Positions 48,462 through 56,615 of a DNA stretch of 64,000 nt are shown here, in pieces. The translations under genes were made by a program, and so were the position numbers. Under the pieces are notes generated by a model, which worked only from the letters and a program-made list of their open reading frames with translations, did no database searches and was not told the origin of the DNA. Numbering within the stretch: the first letter of the stretch is position 1; every line of letters begins with the position of its first letter. The stretch is from an uncultured bacterium (GTDB taxonomy: Bacteria > Cyanobacteriota > Vampirovibrionia > Gastranaerophilales > JAILCC01), in the NCBI GenBank assembly GCA_949283935.1, contig CASDUJ010000006.1:78147-142146 (forward strand), given 5' to 3'.

Positions 48462-49208
48462 CTAATATTTTTGAGCAGATGTATTTATAGTGACTGGTTG
48501 ATCAAGTACAATTTCAACTTTTTCGCCTGCTTCTATAACTACTTCCTTACCTTTGTCCCATAATGCTTTTCCAACTCCTATACCTCCACCAACTGCCGTA
48601 CCATATATGGCGCCTTTTCCTACACTTCCACCTGACAAAGGTCCCAAAGCTGTTCCTGCAAGAGCCCCTACAGCAGCACCTATTGCTGTATTCTTAGCAT
48701 AATTTACTGCTGTGTTTTTGGCAGTACCGCCTTTTAAAATACCAGAACCATCTTCAGTGGCAATTTTAGCTGAAATAGGTATGTTTTGTCCTTGAGGAGT
48801 TAATATTGAATTGAAAAGAACTTTTAATTGTGCATTTTTGCCAGTTCTACCGGCTTTTTTAGCTATAACAGCTTTTCCATAAACAGTACTTCCTGCAGGA
48901 GCTATTATATTACCATTATAATAAAAAGGTTCCGCAAGAACAAAAGAAACTGTGTCTCCTACTGTTATATTAGCCGAAGACAAATTATAATTTACTGTTG
49001 CAGGAAATTGCGTTCCTGCAGGCATTACTATAACATGTCCTTGAAATGGAGCAGAATATACCTGATTTTGAGTATTGTAATATTGTTGATTAATGGGTTG
49101 ATTGTATTGATTGTAATTTTGGTAATAACTAGGTTCGTAAGCCAAACAAACATCAGTAATGAAAACGCAAAAACTTAATATACAAAAAACTTTTAATTTT
49201 ATATTCAT
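48462..49208 (-). CDS. Secreted glycine-zipper protein
   Basis: The 248-residue protein has a signal peptide (cleavage near CLA, residue 23), a short Tyr/Asn/Gln-rich stretch (about 25-55), a beta-rich domain (about 58-160) and a glycine-zipper region (about 175-215, GAAVGALAGTALGPLSGG), ending in VIEAGEKVEIVLDQPVTI. The layout resembles periplasmic or outer-membrane-associated proteins with TrbI/VirB10-like beta domains, but I do not assign it. It is upstream of, and on the same strand as, the TonB operon, with its own good promoter. Confidence 0.7.
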   Translation of the reverse strand: MNIKLKVFCILSFCVFITDVCLAYEPSYYQNYNQYNQPINQQYYNTQNQVYSAPFQGHVIVMPAGTQFPATVNYNLSSANITVGDTVSFVLAEPFYYNGNIIAPAGSTVYGKAVIAKKAGRTGKNAQLKVLFNSILTPQGQNIPISAKIATEDGSGILKGGTAKNTAVNYAKNTAIGAAVGALAGTALGPLSGGSVGKGAIYGTAVGGGIGVGKALWDKGKEVVIEAGEKVEIVLDQPVTINTSAQKY

Positions 49209-49238
49209 AAAGAACTTCTCCTTAAGTAAAATATGGTA

Positions 49239-49267
49239 TTAATAGTATATTACATTATTTTTGTCAA
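49239..49267 (-). promoter_or_regulatory. Promoter of the glycine-zipper gene
   Basis: On the minus strand a perfect TTGACA (49267-49262), 17 bases, and TATTAA (49244-49239) precede the ATG at 49208 by about 30 bases. An AAGGAG ribosome site follows. It may also serve the TonB operon downstream. Confidence 0.55.
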
Positions 49268-49363
49268 ATAATCTAGTTTCATAACGAAATTTTGAAATTT
49301 TAAGTTCACTTGTTAAGAAATGTTAAAATTTAAAAGAAAGTGTATTTTTTACCACAAAAATAA

Positions 49364-49641
49364 TTCCCCAAAAAGCATGCAGTACATGGAATTGAGCAGG
49401 TAAATATCATGAAAAAGCATGCATATTGCTACTTTGCAAGCATACATTCCATGCAAAAGCCCTTCGTAACTCATGTTAAGATAATTGTTGCGAAATGTAA
49501 TAATAGTAAGGCTTTCCCTTGCAAAAATTTCTCTAAAGATAATATAATTTTAAACATAAAAGAAATCGGTTTTCGGTATTCTAAATATTATTGGTTCACA
49601 AACAAAAATTTAGCTGATTAACGATTTGGGGAGCCTTTTTT
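49364..49641 (+). ncRNA. Candidate structured non-coding RNA or long leader
   Basis: The ends can close: TCCCCAAA (49365-49372) pairs perfectly with TTTGGGGA (49625-49632), and six T residues follow at 49636-49641. Inside are CATGGAAT/ATTCCATG (49385-49392 with 49446-49453), which encloses ATGC-TTGC/GCAA-GCAT (49419-49443). Next come AAAGCC/GGCTTT (49456-49461 with 49510-49515) stacked around TTCGTAAC/GTTGCGAA (49463-49470 with 49487-49494, one G-U), and ATTTCT/AGAAAT (49527-49532 with 49561-49566). The 12-base word AAAAAGCATGCA occurs twice (49370, 49412). A 70-codon frame lies within but uses codons unlike the neighbours. I match it to no known RNA family. It could be a separate RNA or the leader of the small gene downstream. 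Confidence 0.4.
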
Positions 49642-49682
49642 AAGGCAAAAGGAGACATTGTAATTTGGAGGATGGTAAAAAA

Positions 49683-49904
49683 TTGATTAGGATGAGGGAT
49701 TTCGGACGAAACACTTCAGTTCGTCGTTGGACTAACATAGCAATTGATTGTTATTCCAGAGGGTGCGTGTGTAATGGATGTTTTTATCACACTTTTTTTA
49801 AAGACAGTCCGCAAAGATGTCAAATGAAATCTACCGTACTTGAGTTGGTAAGAGTTCTAGGAACACCTACTACCGCAAAACATCCGGCACAAGTTTTAGA
49901 CTAA
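49683..49904 (+). CDS. Small cysteine-rich protein of unknown function
   Basis: The frame encodes about 73 residues from a TTG at 49683 with GGAGG eleven bases upstream. A TTG at 49665 with AAAAGGAG ten bases upstream, or the ATG at 49692, are also possible. The core RWTNIAIDCYSRGCVCNGCFY has C-x4-C-x-C-x2-C spacing, and a further Cys follows in QRCQMK; this looks like a metal or iron-sulfur site. The end STVLELVRVLGTPT resembles a helix of a DNA-binding fold. I cannot name the family. It lies just after the structured region and is followed by a good terminator, so it is probably a real short gene. Confidence 0.6.
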   Translation: MIRMRDFGRNTSVRRWTNIAIDCYSRGCVCNGCFYHTFFKDSPQRCQMKSTVLELVRVLGTPTTAKHPAQVLD

Positions 49905-49946
49905 AACAAACAACATAATGTACGTATAAGAGAGTAAAATCTCTAT

Positions 49947-49980
49947 TTCCAATTAGCTTTGGCTTGTTGGAATTTTTTTT
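49947..49980 (+). terminator. Rho-independent terminator after the small Cys-rich gene
   Basis: TTCCAA (49947-49952) pairs with TTGGAA (49967-49972) with an inner AGC/GCT pairing, followed by eight T residues (49973-49980). A smaller AGAG/CTCT hairpin precedes it (49931-49944). Confidence 0.8.
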
Positions 49981-50026
49981 GCCTATCTTTTGTAGTATAA
50001 TAATTAGCATTGGAGTATGAGAGTTT

Positions 50027-53000
50027 ATGGATAGTGTTCACGAAAAAATAATATTAAATAATCAAAATCAAATTACTTCATATGAAATAGATACCGGTAC
50101 GGCTACTTTAGGCTATATTTATTCTGGACAAAACAAAACAGTTAAAATTAATTTCGAACTTTTTACTGATAGAGAATGTGATTTTATAGAAAATGCTTTT
50201 TATAAAAATCCTATTTTAAAAGAAGAATTAATTAATTCAAAATTAAATTTTTATTTTTTTGAATATTTGCTGCAAAATAATATCACAATAATCCCAAGTA
50301 AAATTGAAGATTTGTCTTTAAACAATGAAATACTTAACGAAGAAAAAATATTTATTTATGATTCACTTAAAACAATTTTTATGAAAAATCCTATATTAGC
50401 TCTTGATATAAAAGGGTTTGATACTGATGCAATGAAAGAAATTCTTGCCAAACAATTATTATTAACAAAAACAGAAAAACTAGATTTTATTCCAATAGAA
50501 AAAGTTAAAATAACTCAAAAGAATAATCTTCCAGAATATTATCGAATGAAAAAATTATATTCAGATGAAATTTTTGCAAATTTTTCTGAAAATCCGCAAT
50601 ATTTTGATAAAAAAGAATTCAAATCTAATATGATGGAACTTTACGATCTTATTAGAGATGAATTTGATAATGTTTTTGGATATGAAAATAATTTTTTCGC
50701 CAGAAACTCAAATTTTTATTGCATTTTTGGCAAAAAAGATATGAAATTTTTTGTTACTCCTACTATTAATTTCGAAATTTATCTAAAATCGAAAGGATCA
50801 ATGTTTAGAGCAACAAAAGAATTTAAAAATATCCCTGTAATTACAGGAGAAAAATTAATTTCAAAAAACATAACTGGTTTAACTTTGCCCAAATATATAG
50901 TTTATGATTACTTTTTAAGTTTTCAATCTTTAATAGAAAGTGAAGAAATAAGCCAAACAACCCGATTTTTTAATTACCTTACTTTACTTGCAAAAGACAT
51001 AGTAAAAACATTAAATATAAGACCTCACGTAATTTTTTTAGATGAACAATATTTCAAAATTAATTACAGCGTAGATTTTGAAAATCCCAAATTAAAGTCA
51101 ACTTTAAATTCAATTATAGATTACGCTGCAGAAAATTATGGAATAAGTGAAGATGGAAAAAATGTTGTAGCAAAATCATACATAAGAGAACTTTTAGACG
51201 ATATTATAAACTATATGGTGTATAAAATTTTAAATTTAAAAGTTTCAAAATTAAAACAAACTCCTGCAATAACTTTGTTTTCTCAAAATCAAGCTCATAA
51301 ATCAATTCGTTCAAACAAAAATATTGCAATAGCAATTATGGAGTGGCTTAACACTTTTAATCAAAATTCAAATCCGACCAAAATATTTGTTACATTTGAA
51401 AAAACAAATGAATTTGAATATAAAACAAAACTTTGTTTTAATAACAAAAAACAAACTTTTAATTTAAAAGAATTATTCACCCAAGAAGATGAAAATTTAA
51501 GAGAAATTATTGCGGCACAAATTCGTAGTGCATCAGAATTTATGCCCTCTTTAAAAAATATATATTGTTCTTTTGGATATTATGAGCCTATTGTTAATGC
51601 AATAGATATTATTAAAAATCTTTCCAAAATTTGTTCTATTTTGAATAGTTTTAATGTAGACATTTATATGCCTAAAGAATTACAGAACATTTTAAGACCA
51701 AAATTATCTATTAAAACAATTTTAAAATCAGACGCATCAAAAGATTTTTTGAACAATTTTGATGATCCAAATACCAATTATTCTCTAAATGATATAATGG
51801 AATTTTCATATGAAATAGCCATTGGAGATGAAAAACTTTCTAAAGAAGAATTTTTAAAATTAATTGAAAATTCAGGTGAATTAATAAACTTCAAAAATAA
51901 ATATGTGCTTTTAAATGAAGGTGAAATTAAAAAAATTCTCGAAAATCTTGACAAACCAATTGACAAAGCACTTAATAGACTTGAACTAATTCATAGTGTT
52001 TTTGCCGGTAAAATTGATGATTTCGAAACAGATTACGAAGATGCTATAAGAGAAGCTATAAAATCACATTTAAATGTAAAAGAAGTTGAACCTCCAAATA
52101 GTCTCAAAGATATACTAAGACCTTATCAAGCATATGGTTTCAAATGGCTTTATTCCAACATAATGAAAGGATTTGGTTGTTGTATTGCAGATGATATGGG
52201 ACTTGGCAAAACAATTCAAATTCTTAGTCTTATATTAAAATTAAAAGACGAAAAAAAATTAACAAAACCTGCTTTAGTAGTATGTCCGACAACTCTTGTG
52301 GGTAATTGGTTAAAAGAATGTGAAAAATTTGCTCCTGAATTAAAAGTAAGTATTTATCATGGAATAAATCGTATTTTGAACCTAAAATCTGATGTTGTCA
52401 TAACAACATACGGACATTTAAGAGCTGATTTAGAAATAATGAAAAAATACGAATGGGGTATGTTAATAATTGATGAAGCACAAAGTATTAAAAATCCTGC
52501 AACTGCACAATCCAAAGCTATTAAATCTCTAGTTACTCCTTGCAAAATTGCAATGACAGGTACTCCTATAGAAAATCGTCTAAGTGAATTATGGAGTATT
52601 TTTGATTTTATCAACAAAGGATATTTAGGTAGTTCTTCTGAATTTCAAGACAAATATGTTTTTGAAATTGAAAAATTAAAGCAAAATCAAGCTGCTCAAA
52701 GACTTCAATTAGTTACTTCTCCTTTTATTTTAAGAAGACTAAAGACAGATAAGAAAATTATTGACGATTTACCTGAAAAAATTGTTTTTGATGAGTATTG
52801 TTATTTAACACCTGAGCAAGCTGCTTTGTATGAATCAACTCTTAATTCAACTATGAAACTTGTAGAAGAATCTAGTGGAATTAATCGAAGAGGTATGATT
52901 TTAAAACTTATTACTTCATTAAAACAGATTTGTAATCATCCTGCAAATTATTTGAAGAATCAAGATTTTTCTTATGATTTGTCAGGAAAAACTAAGAAAA

Positions 53001-53503
53001 TTTTTGCAATAGTAGATTTGATTTTGCAAGCAGGAGAGAAGGTTTTGATATTTACTCAATACAAAGAAATGGGAGAAATTTTAAACAAAATTATAAAGCA
53101 AGAACTTCACGAAAAGGTTTTATTTTTTCATGGTTCATTAAACAGACAAGAAAGAGAAAACTTAATTGAGCAATTCCAAAATGATGATGCCACAAAAGTT
53201 ATGGTATTGTCACTAAAAGCTGGAGGAACAGGATTAAACCTTACTGCTGCTACAAATGTTATACATTTTGATTTATGGTGGAATCCTGCCGTGGAAACAC
53301 AGGCTACTGATAGAACATACAGAATAGGTCAAAATAAAAATGTAACGGTGCATCGTTTAATAACTTTAGGAACTTTTGAAGAAAAAATTGACGAAATATT
53401 AAAAAACAAACAAAAATTAGTAGATATGACACTTTATACAGGCGAAACAATGTTGGGAGATCTTTCTAACGAAGAATTAATGGAAATCTTTAGATTAAGA
53501 TAA
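50027..53503 (+). CDS. SNF2-family helicase-like ATPase
   Basis: The 1158-residue protein carries a complete SNF2 motor in its C-terminal 450 residues: DDMGLGKTIQ near 722, the DEAQ box in LIIDEAQSIKNPA near 815, SLKAGGTGLNLTAATNVIH and ATDRTYRIGQ. SNF2 proteins translocate on double-stranded DNA and remodel bound proteins; bacterial examples include RapA-like and defence-linked forms. The N-terminal 690 residues are Lys/Asn/Phe-rich with no zinc finger or domain I recognise. No nuclease or methylase is adjacent, so a defence role has no support here. A TATAAT box lies at 49996-50001. Confidence 0.88.
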   Translation: MDSVHEKIILNNQNQITSYEIDTGTATLGYIYSGQNKTVKINFELFTDRECDFIENAFYKNPILKEELINSKLNFYFFEYLLQNNITIIPSKIEDLSLNNEILNEEKIFIYDSLKTIFMKNPILALDIKGFDTDAMKEILAKQLLLTKTEKLDFIPIEKVKITQKNNLPEYYRMKKLYSDEIFANFSENPQYFDKKEFKSNMMELYDLIRDEFDNVFGYENNFFARNSNFYCIFGKKDMKFFVTPTINFEIYLKSKGSMFRATKEFKNIPVITGEKLISKNITGLTLPKYIVYDYFLSFQSLIESEEISQTTRFFNYLTLLAKDIVKTLNIRPHVIFLDEQYFKINYSVDFENPKLKSTLNSIIDYAAENYGISEDGKNVVAKSYIRELLDDIINYMVYKILNLKVSKLKQTPAITLFSQNQAHKSIRSNKNIAIAIMEWLNTFNQNSNPTKIFVTFEKTNEFEYKTKLCFNNKKQTFNLKELFTQEDENLREIIAAQIRSASEFMPSLKNIYCSFGYYEPIVNAIDIIKNLSKICSILNSFNVDIYMPKELQNILRPKLSIKTILKSDASKDFLNNFDDPNTNYSLNDIMEFSYEIAIGDEKLSKEEFLKLIENSGELINFKNKYVLLNEGEIKKILENLDKPIDKALNRLELIHSVFAGKIDDFETDYEDAIREAIKSHLNVKEVEPPNSLKDILRPYQAYGFKWLYSNIMKGFGCCIADDMGLGKTIQILSLILKLKDEKKLTKPALVVCPTTLVGNWLKECEKFAPELKVSIYHGINRILNLKSDVVITTYGHLRADLEIMKKYEWGMLIIDEAQSIKNPATAQSKAIKSLVTPCKIAMTGTPIENRLSELWSIFDFINKGYLGSSSEFQDKYVFEIEKLKQNQAAQRLQLVTSPFILRRLKTDKKIIDDLPEKIVFDEYCYLTPEQAALYESTLNSTMKLVEESSGINRRGMILKLITSLKQICNHPANYLKNQDFSYDLSGKTKKIFAIVDLILQAGEKVLIFTQYKEMGEILNKIIKQELHEKVLFFHGSLNRQERENLIEQFQNDDATKVMVLSLKAGGTGLNLTAATNVIHFDLWWNPAVETQATDRTYRIGQNKNVTVHRLITLGTFEEKIDEILKNKQKLVDMTLYTGETMLGDLSNEELMEIFRLR

Positions 53504-53504
53504 T

Positions 53505-54716
53505 TTAATCAAAAAATTCTTCCAAATCAGTTTCCGTTTTTATTTCTTCTTTTACAAAAGCAAAAATATCATAAATTTCATTTATTCCAAGTTGTAGTAA
53601 TTCTAAATTTATATTGTCAAAAAATTCTGGTTCTAAATCAATTTCCTTTTGACTAACATGTGCAAAAATATTTGCAATAGCAACTACTGTAACCATTTTA
53701 CGATGTTCCGGTAAAGCTTCTTGAGGAGCATGGTGATATCTAATTGTTTCAGATATAGCTTCAGGAAGATTCCAATGTTCTGCTATTAAATGACCAACTT
53801 CACAGTGATTTAATCCGCAATATTTTTTTTCAACTGCAAGATTTTGAACTAAATCTAAATCAGAAAAATCAGTAAGAGCCAAAATATAATTCCCATGATC
53901 ATATTGATCAAGAATAATTTTACCCATATCATGCAAAATTGAAGCACTAAAAAGATTTTCGCTATCATATGTTTTCAAAATTTTGTTAATATGTTTAGCA
54001 ATAATTGCACACAACAAAGAATGTTTCCATAGTTTTTTGTAATCTAACATTTTAACTAAATTATCTTTGGGTGCAAAAACTCTAAAAATACTTGAAGAAA
54101 GAACTAACCCTCGAATTGTTGTAAAACCTAAAATTGCTATTGCATGTTGAATTGAAGAAATTTGCTTTGGGAAACCATAATAAGCTGAATTTACTAATCT
54201 TAAAACTCTAGCTGTAAGTCCTGCATCATTAGAAATTAATTTAGCAAGTTGTAAAGCAGAAGAATTTGGATTTTGTACTAATTCAATTACTTTATTAACA
54301 ATTTCAGGAAGAGAGGGAATATCTCTCACTTTTTCTTTAATTTTTTCTGCTTTTTCTATTATTTTTTCGTCTGTATCAGGAGACAAAGACATATTTTCTG
54401 TGAGAGAATGAAGTTTTATTCCATTTTTCTTTAATTCATCAACCACCCAAACTTTTGCAACGGTATCTTGAGCAATTCTATCAAGATTTAATACTATTAC
54501 ATGTTGAAATTTGCCTTTGCTTGAATCATCTAAAAGTCTAAACAATTCTGATTTATAATCTTCTGTACTTTCTTTTGGTTCTTCATATATTTCAATACAT
54601 TCAAGGTCATTTAATTGACAAAATTCTCTAATACGTTCTTGTTGAACTTTTAATTCAATTTCACGTTCAATATCATGTCGTTTTGTTGAACTTATATAAC
54701 CTACAGCTTCTTTCAA
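53505..54716 (-). CDS. Degenerate serine-recombinase domain fused to HDOD
   Basis: The 403-residue protein has two parts. Residues 1 to about 112 follow the resolvase N-terminal fold: GYISS at the start, QQERIREFC, then HVIVLNLDRIAQDTV and NGIKLHSLTEN. Compared with gamma-delta resolvase the nucleophile position is Thr11 rather than Ser, the first Arg is Ser9, and the second Arg of L-D-R-x-x-R is Gln83; only Asp79-Arg80 remain. Residues about 132-330 are an HDOD domain (IPSLPEIVNKVIELVQNPNS, LVNSAYYGF, LHDMGK). HDOD proteins act in signalling. The recombinase part is probably a non-catalytic dimer module. It is convergent with the SNF2 gene and overlaps nothing. Confidence 0.8.
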   Translation of the reverse strand: MKEAVGYISSTKRHDIEREIELKVQQERIREFCQLNDLECIEIYEEPKESTEDYKSELFRLLDDSSKGKFQHVIVLNLDRIAQDTVAKVWVVDELKKNGIKLHSLTENMSLSPDTDEKIIEKAEKIKEKVRDIPSLPEIVNKVIELVQNPNSSALQLAKLISNDAGLTARVLRLVNSAYYGFPKQISSIQHAIAILGFTTIRGLVLSSSIFRVFAPKDNLVKMLDYKKLWKHSLLCAIIAKHINKILKTYDSENLFSASILHDMGKIILDQYDHGNYILALTDFSDLDLVQNLAVEKKYCGLNHCEVGHLIAEHWNLPEAISETIRYHHAPQEALPEHRKMVTVVAIANIFAHVSQKEIDLEPEFFDNINLELLQLGINEIYDIFAFVKEEIKTETDLEEFFD

Positions 54717-54737
54717 AAATTTTTCCTCACATAATTT

Positions 54738-55787
54738 TTAAATGTCGTAATCTTTACAAGCTTCACAAGTACGCATATTTTTCAAAATAGCTTTATCCAA
54801 TTCTTCTGATGCAACAATTTTGCCATTTACAAATGTTGGCTCATAACTTCTTATTGGATCTTTGTCTAATCTTTCTTTTAATACACTATAATCTTCTTGT
54901 GCATACAATTTTTTGGACGTTTCATTTAATACATCATAAATATATCTGGTTTTAAAACCATCACCTTCCGAATCAACTATTAATGCGGCTTTTTCTAATT
55001 CTAAAATTGCATCAAGATAATTATGTTGTTCTCTTAGTAAAATTGCAAGATTATAATGCACATCATAATCAAAAGGACGCATATTAATACATTTACAATA
55101 AACTTTTTTAGCTTCTTCATAATCTCCTAGTAAATGTAAACTTAAAGCAAGATTAAAATAACTGTCATAACTGTATTGCATTAATCTTATAGCCGCTTTG
55201 TAGGATTTAATTGCATTTTGTAAATTCGTACGTACTTCTATTGGATCTTGACCATAAATTAAAGATTTCCATTTATATGCCAATCCCATATTATGATAAG
55301 CAACTGATTTATTATAAATTACATAATCTTTGTTGTTATATACAAGCGGAATATTAATAAACAAAGGTGCTCTATCTATTGATGTTTTATATTCTTTTAT
55401 TGCTCTGTCATATTCAAAAAATCTTTCAGAAAGTATTATGCCTAAAGCTATTCTAGCATTCATAAAATTCGGATTGTACAAAAGTGCATGTTCATAATAT
55501 CTTAAAGAACTATCATAATCTTCGTATACAGCCAAAATATTTCCAAGGTTATAACTTGCTTTAGAATGTCCAGGATAAAGTTTTAAGGCTGCTCTGTAGT
55601 AATTTATTGCTCCTATTAAATCATTTTGGGAATATTTTTTATCACCTTTGTAAACAAAATAATAAGCATTTATTATTTTCCCTGCTGTTTTTACTTTGTT
55701 TGGAAAAGCAAAACAAAAAGCAACAGAAGCAAGTAACAAAACCGCCAAAATAATTTTCATTGCCGTACTACGTATAAATTTCAGCAT
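54738..55787 (-). CDS. Membrane-anchored TPR protein
   Basis: From the ATG at 55787 the 349-residue protein begins with a membrane segment (about 10-30, MKIILAVLLLASVAFCFAF). About six TPR units follow (for example NYYRAALKLYPGHSKASYNL and YYEHALLYNPNFMNARIAL). The C-terminus ends with a CEACKD segment. AGGA seven bases upstream supports this start; a longer frame from 55847 has no site. It lies 21 bases before the resolvase-HDOD gene on the same strand, so the two may be co-transcribed and form a scaffold plus signalling protein; that is inference. Confidence 0.75.
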   Translation of the reverse strand: MLKFIRSTAMKIILAVLLLASVAFCFAFPNKVKTAGKIINAYYFVYKGDKKYSQNDLIGAINYYRAALKLYPGHSKASYNLGNILAVYEDYDSSLRYYEHALLYNPNFMNARIALGIILSERFFEYDRAIKEYKTSIDRAPLFINIPLVYNNKDYVIYNKSVAYHNMGLAYKWKSLIYGQDPIEVRTNLQNAIKSYKAAIRLMQYSYDSYFNLALSLHLLGDYEEAKKVYCKCINMRPFDYDVHYNLAILLREQHNYLDAILELEKAALIVDSEGDGFKTRYIYDVLNETSKKLYAQEDYSVLKERLDKDPIRSYEPTFVNGKIVASEELDKAILKNMRTCEACKDYDI

Positions 55788-55917
55788 ATAATTTCCTATC
55801 CTATCAATTAATATTATACCCCTCTCTAAGTCTGTTAGGGAATACACAATTTAGACTAAAGTTGCTTATATAATATTGCATATATTCGACTCTTACCCAG
55901 ACACAATCCAATTTCAC

Positions 55918-55941
55918 GACCGGAATTTCCGGTCTTTTTTT
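55918..55941 (+). terminator. Rho-independent terminator in an intergenic region
   Basis: GACCGG (55918-55923) pairs with CCGGTC (55929-55934) over AATTT, followed by seven T residues. No gene ends here on the plus strand. A TATAAT box lies at 55869-55874, so a transcript of about 60 bases could start near 55881 and stop here. Confidence 0.65.
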
Positions 55942-56085
55942 AAAATTATACTTAAATTATTCCAAATTTTATTTTCTTTTTTGCAAATTTTTTTGAATTT
56001 TTATTTAAAATATATATATTTTTTCAGCAATTATTATAAGTTTTTTGTTTTTAATTAATTAAGAGAGCAAAAAGAGAGAACAAGC

Positions 56086-56610
56086 ATGCAAAACGCTAGT
56101 TTCAATTTCGGCAAAAATCTACCAATAAATGAACAAAAAGTTGCCATCCAAAATGGACAAACAAATTCTAATGCAATTGAACTTCAAAAACTAACTGAAA
56201 GTAACAGTATTTTTTCTAAAGAAAAGAATAACCCCACAGACATAAATCAATCCAACAGTAATTCCCAAGGAACAGGGGGCATAGATAACATATTCTCTTC
56301 TAATGGATTTAGTTCTTCTGCAATAGATAGCAGTAGTATTTTTGCGGGAATTAAGCGTGGATCTCGCTATGCACTTTATTCTAAAAAGGATACTTCTTTT
56401 GATGTACCTAAATTAACACAAGAAGATATAGCTGCACAAAAAGCTCCTGAAGGACCTAAAAAAACTAACCCAAAACCTTATAAAATTGATATGACACCAA
56501 AAGTTAATCCTTATGAAGCTTATAGAAATCCTGAAATGCAAGAGAATTCTTTTTCAGAAAGCATAGGAAATTTATTTTCAAATCTTTTTGGACAAAAAAA
56601 GACAGATTAA
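56086..56610 (+). CDS. Low-complexity protein of unknown function
   Basis: The 174-residue product has no membrane segment or signal peptide. It is rich in Ser, Asn, Gln and Pro and appears largely disordered. The most ordered part is IFAGIKRGSRYALYSKKDTS near 85-105, and the end SFSESIGNLFSNLF could form a short helix. I recognise no family. Codon use matches the neighbours. It is convergent with thiL six bases later. Upstream lies the short terminated region, which could attenuate it. Confidence 0.55.
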   Translation: MQNASFNFGKNLPINEQKVAIQNGQTNSNAIELQKLTESNSIFSKEKNNPTDINQSNSNSQGTGGIDNIFSSNGFSSSAIDSSSIFAGIKRGSRYALYSKKDTSFDVPKLTQEDIAAQKAPEGPKKTNPKPYKIDMTPKVNPYEAYRNPEMQENSFSESIGNLFSNLFGQKKTD

Positions 56611-56615
56611 TCTAA

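Noticed and set aside
49370..49423. Direct repeat AAAAAGCATGCA (49370 and 49412), considered as a CRISPR-like or attachment repeat
   Set aside because: Only two copies of 12 bases, no regular spacing, no cas genes and no integrase nearby.
49409..49621. A 70-codon frame beginning MKKHAYCYF with a weak AGG upstream
   Set aside because: Its codon choice (frequent AAG, TTC, TGC) differs from neighbouring genes, it has no recognisable protein feature, and its bases form several complementary stems better explained by RNA structure.
50027..53503. SNF2 protein as part of a phage-defence island (DISARM- or RapA-like)
   Set aside because: No methylase, nuclease or phospholipase D partner is adjacent; neighbours are a small Cys-rich gene and an HDOD protein.
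53505..54716. Possible mobile element because of the resolvase-like N-terminus
   Set aside because: Catalytic residues are replaced, the C-terminus is HDOD rather than a DNA-binding recombinase region, and there are no inverted repeats or transposase around it.
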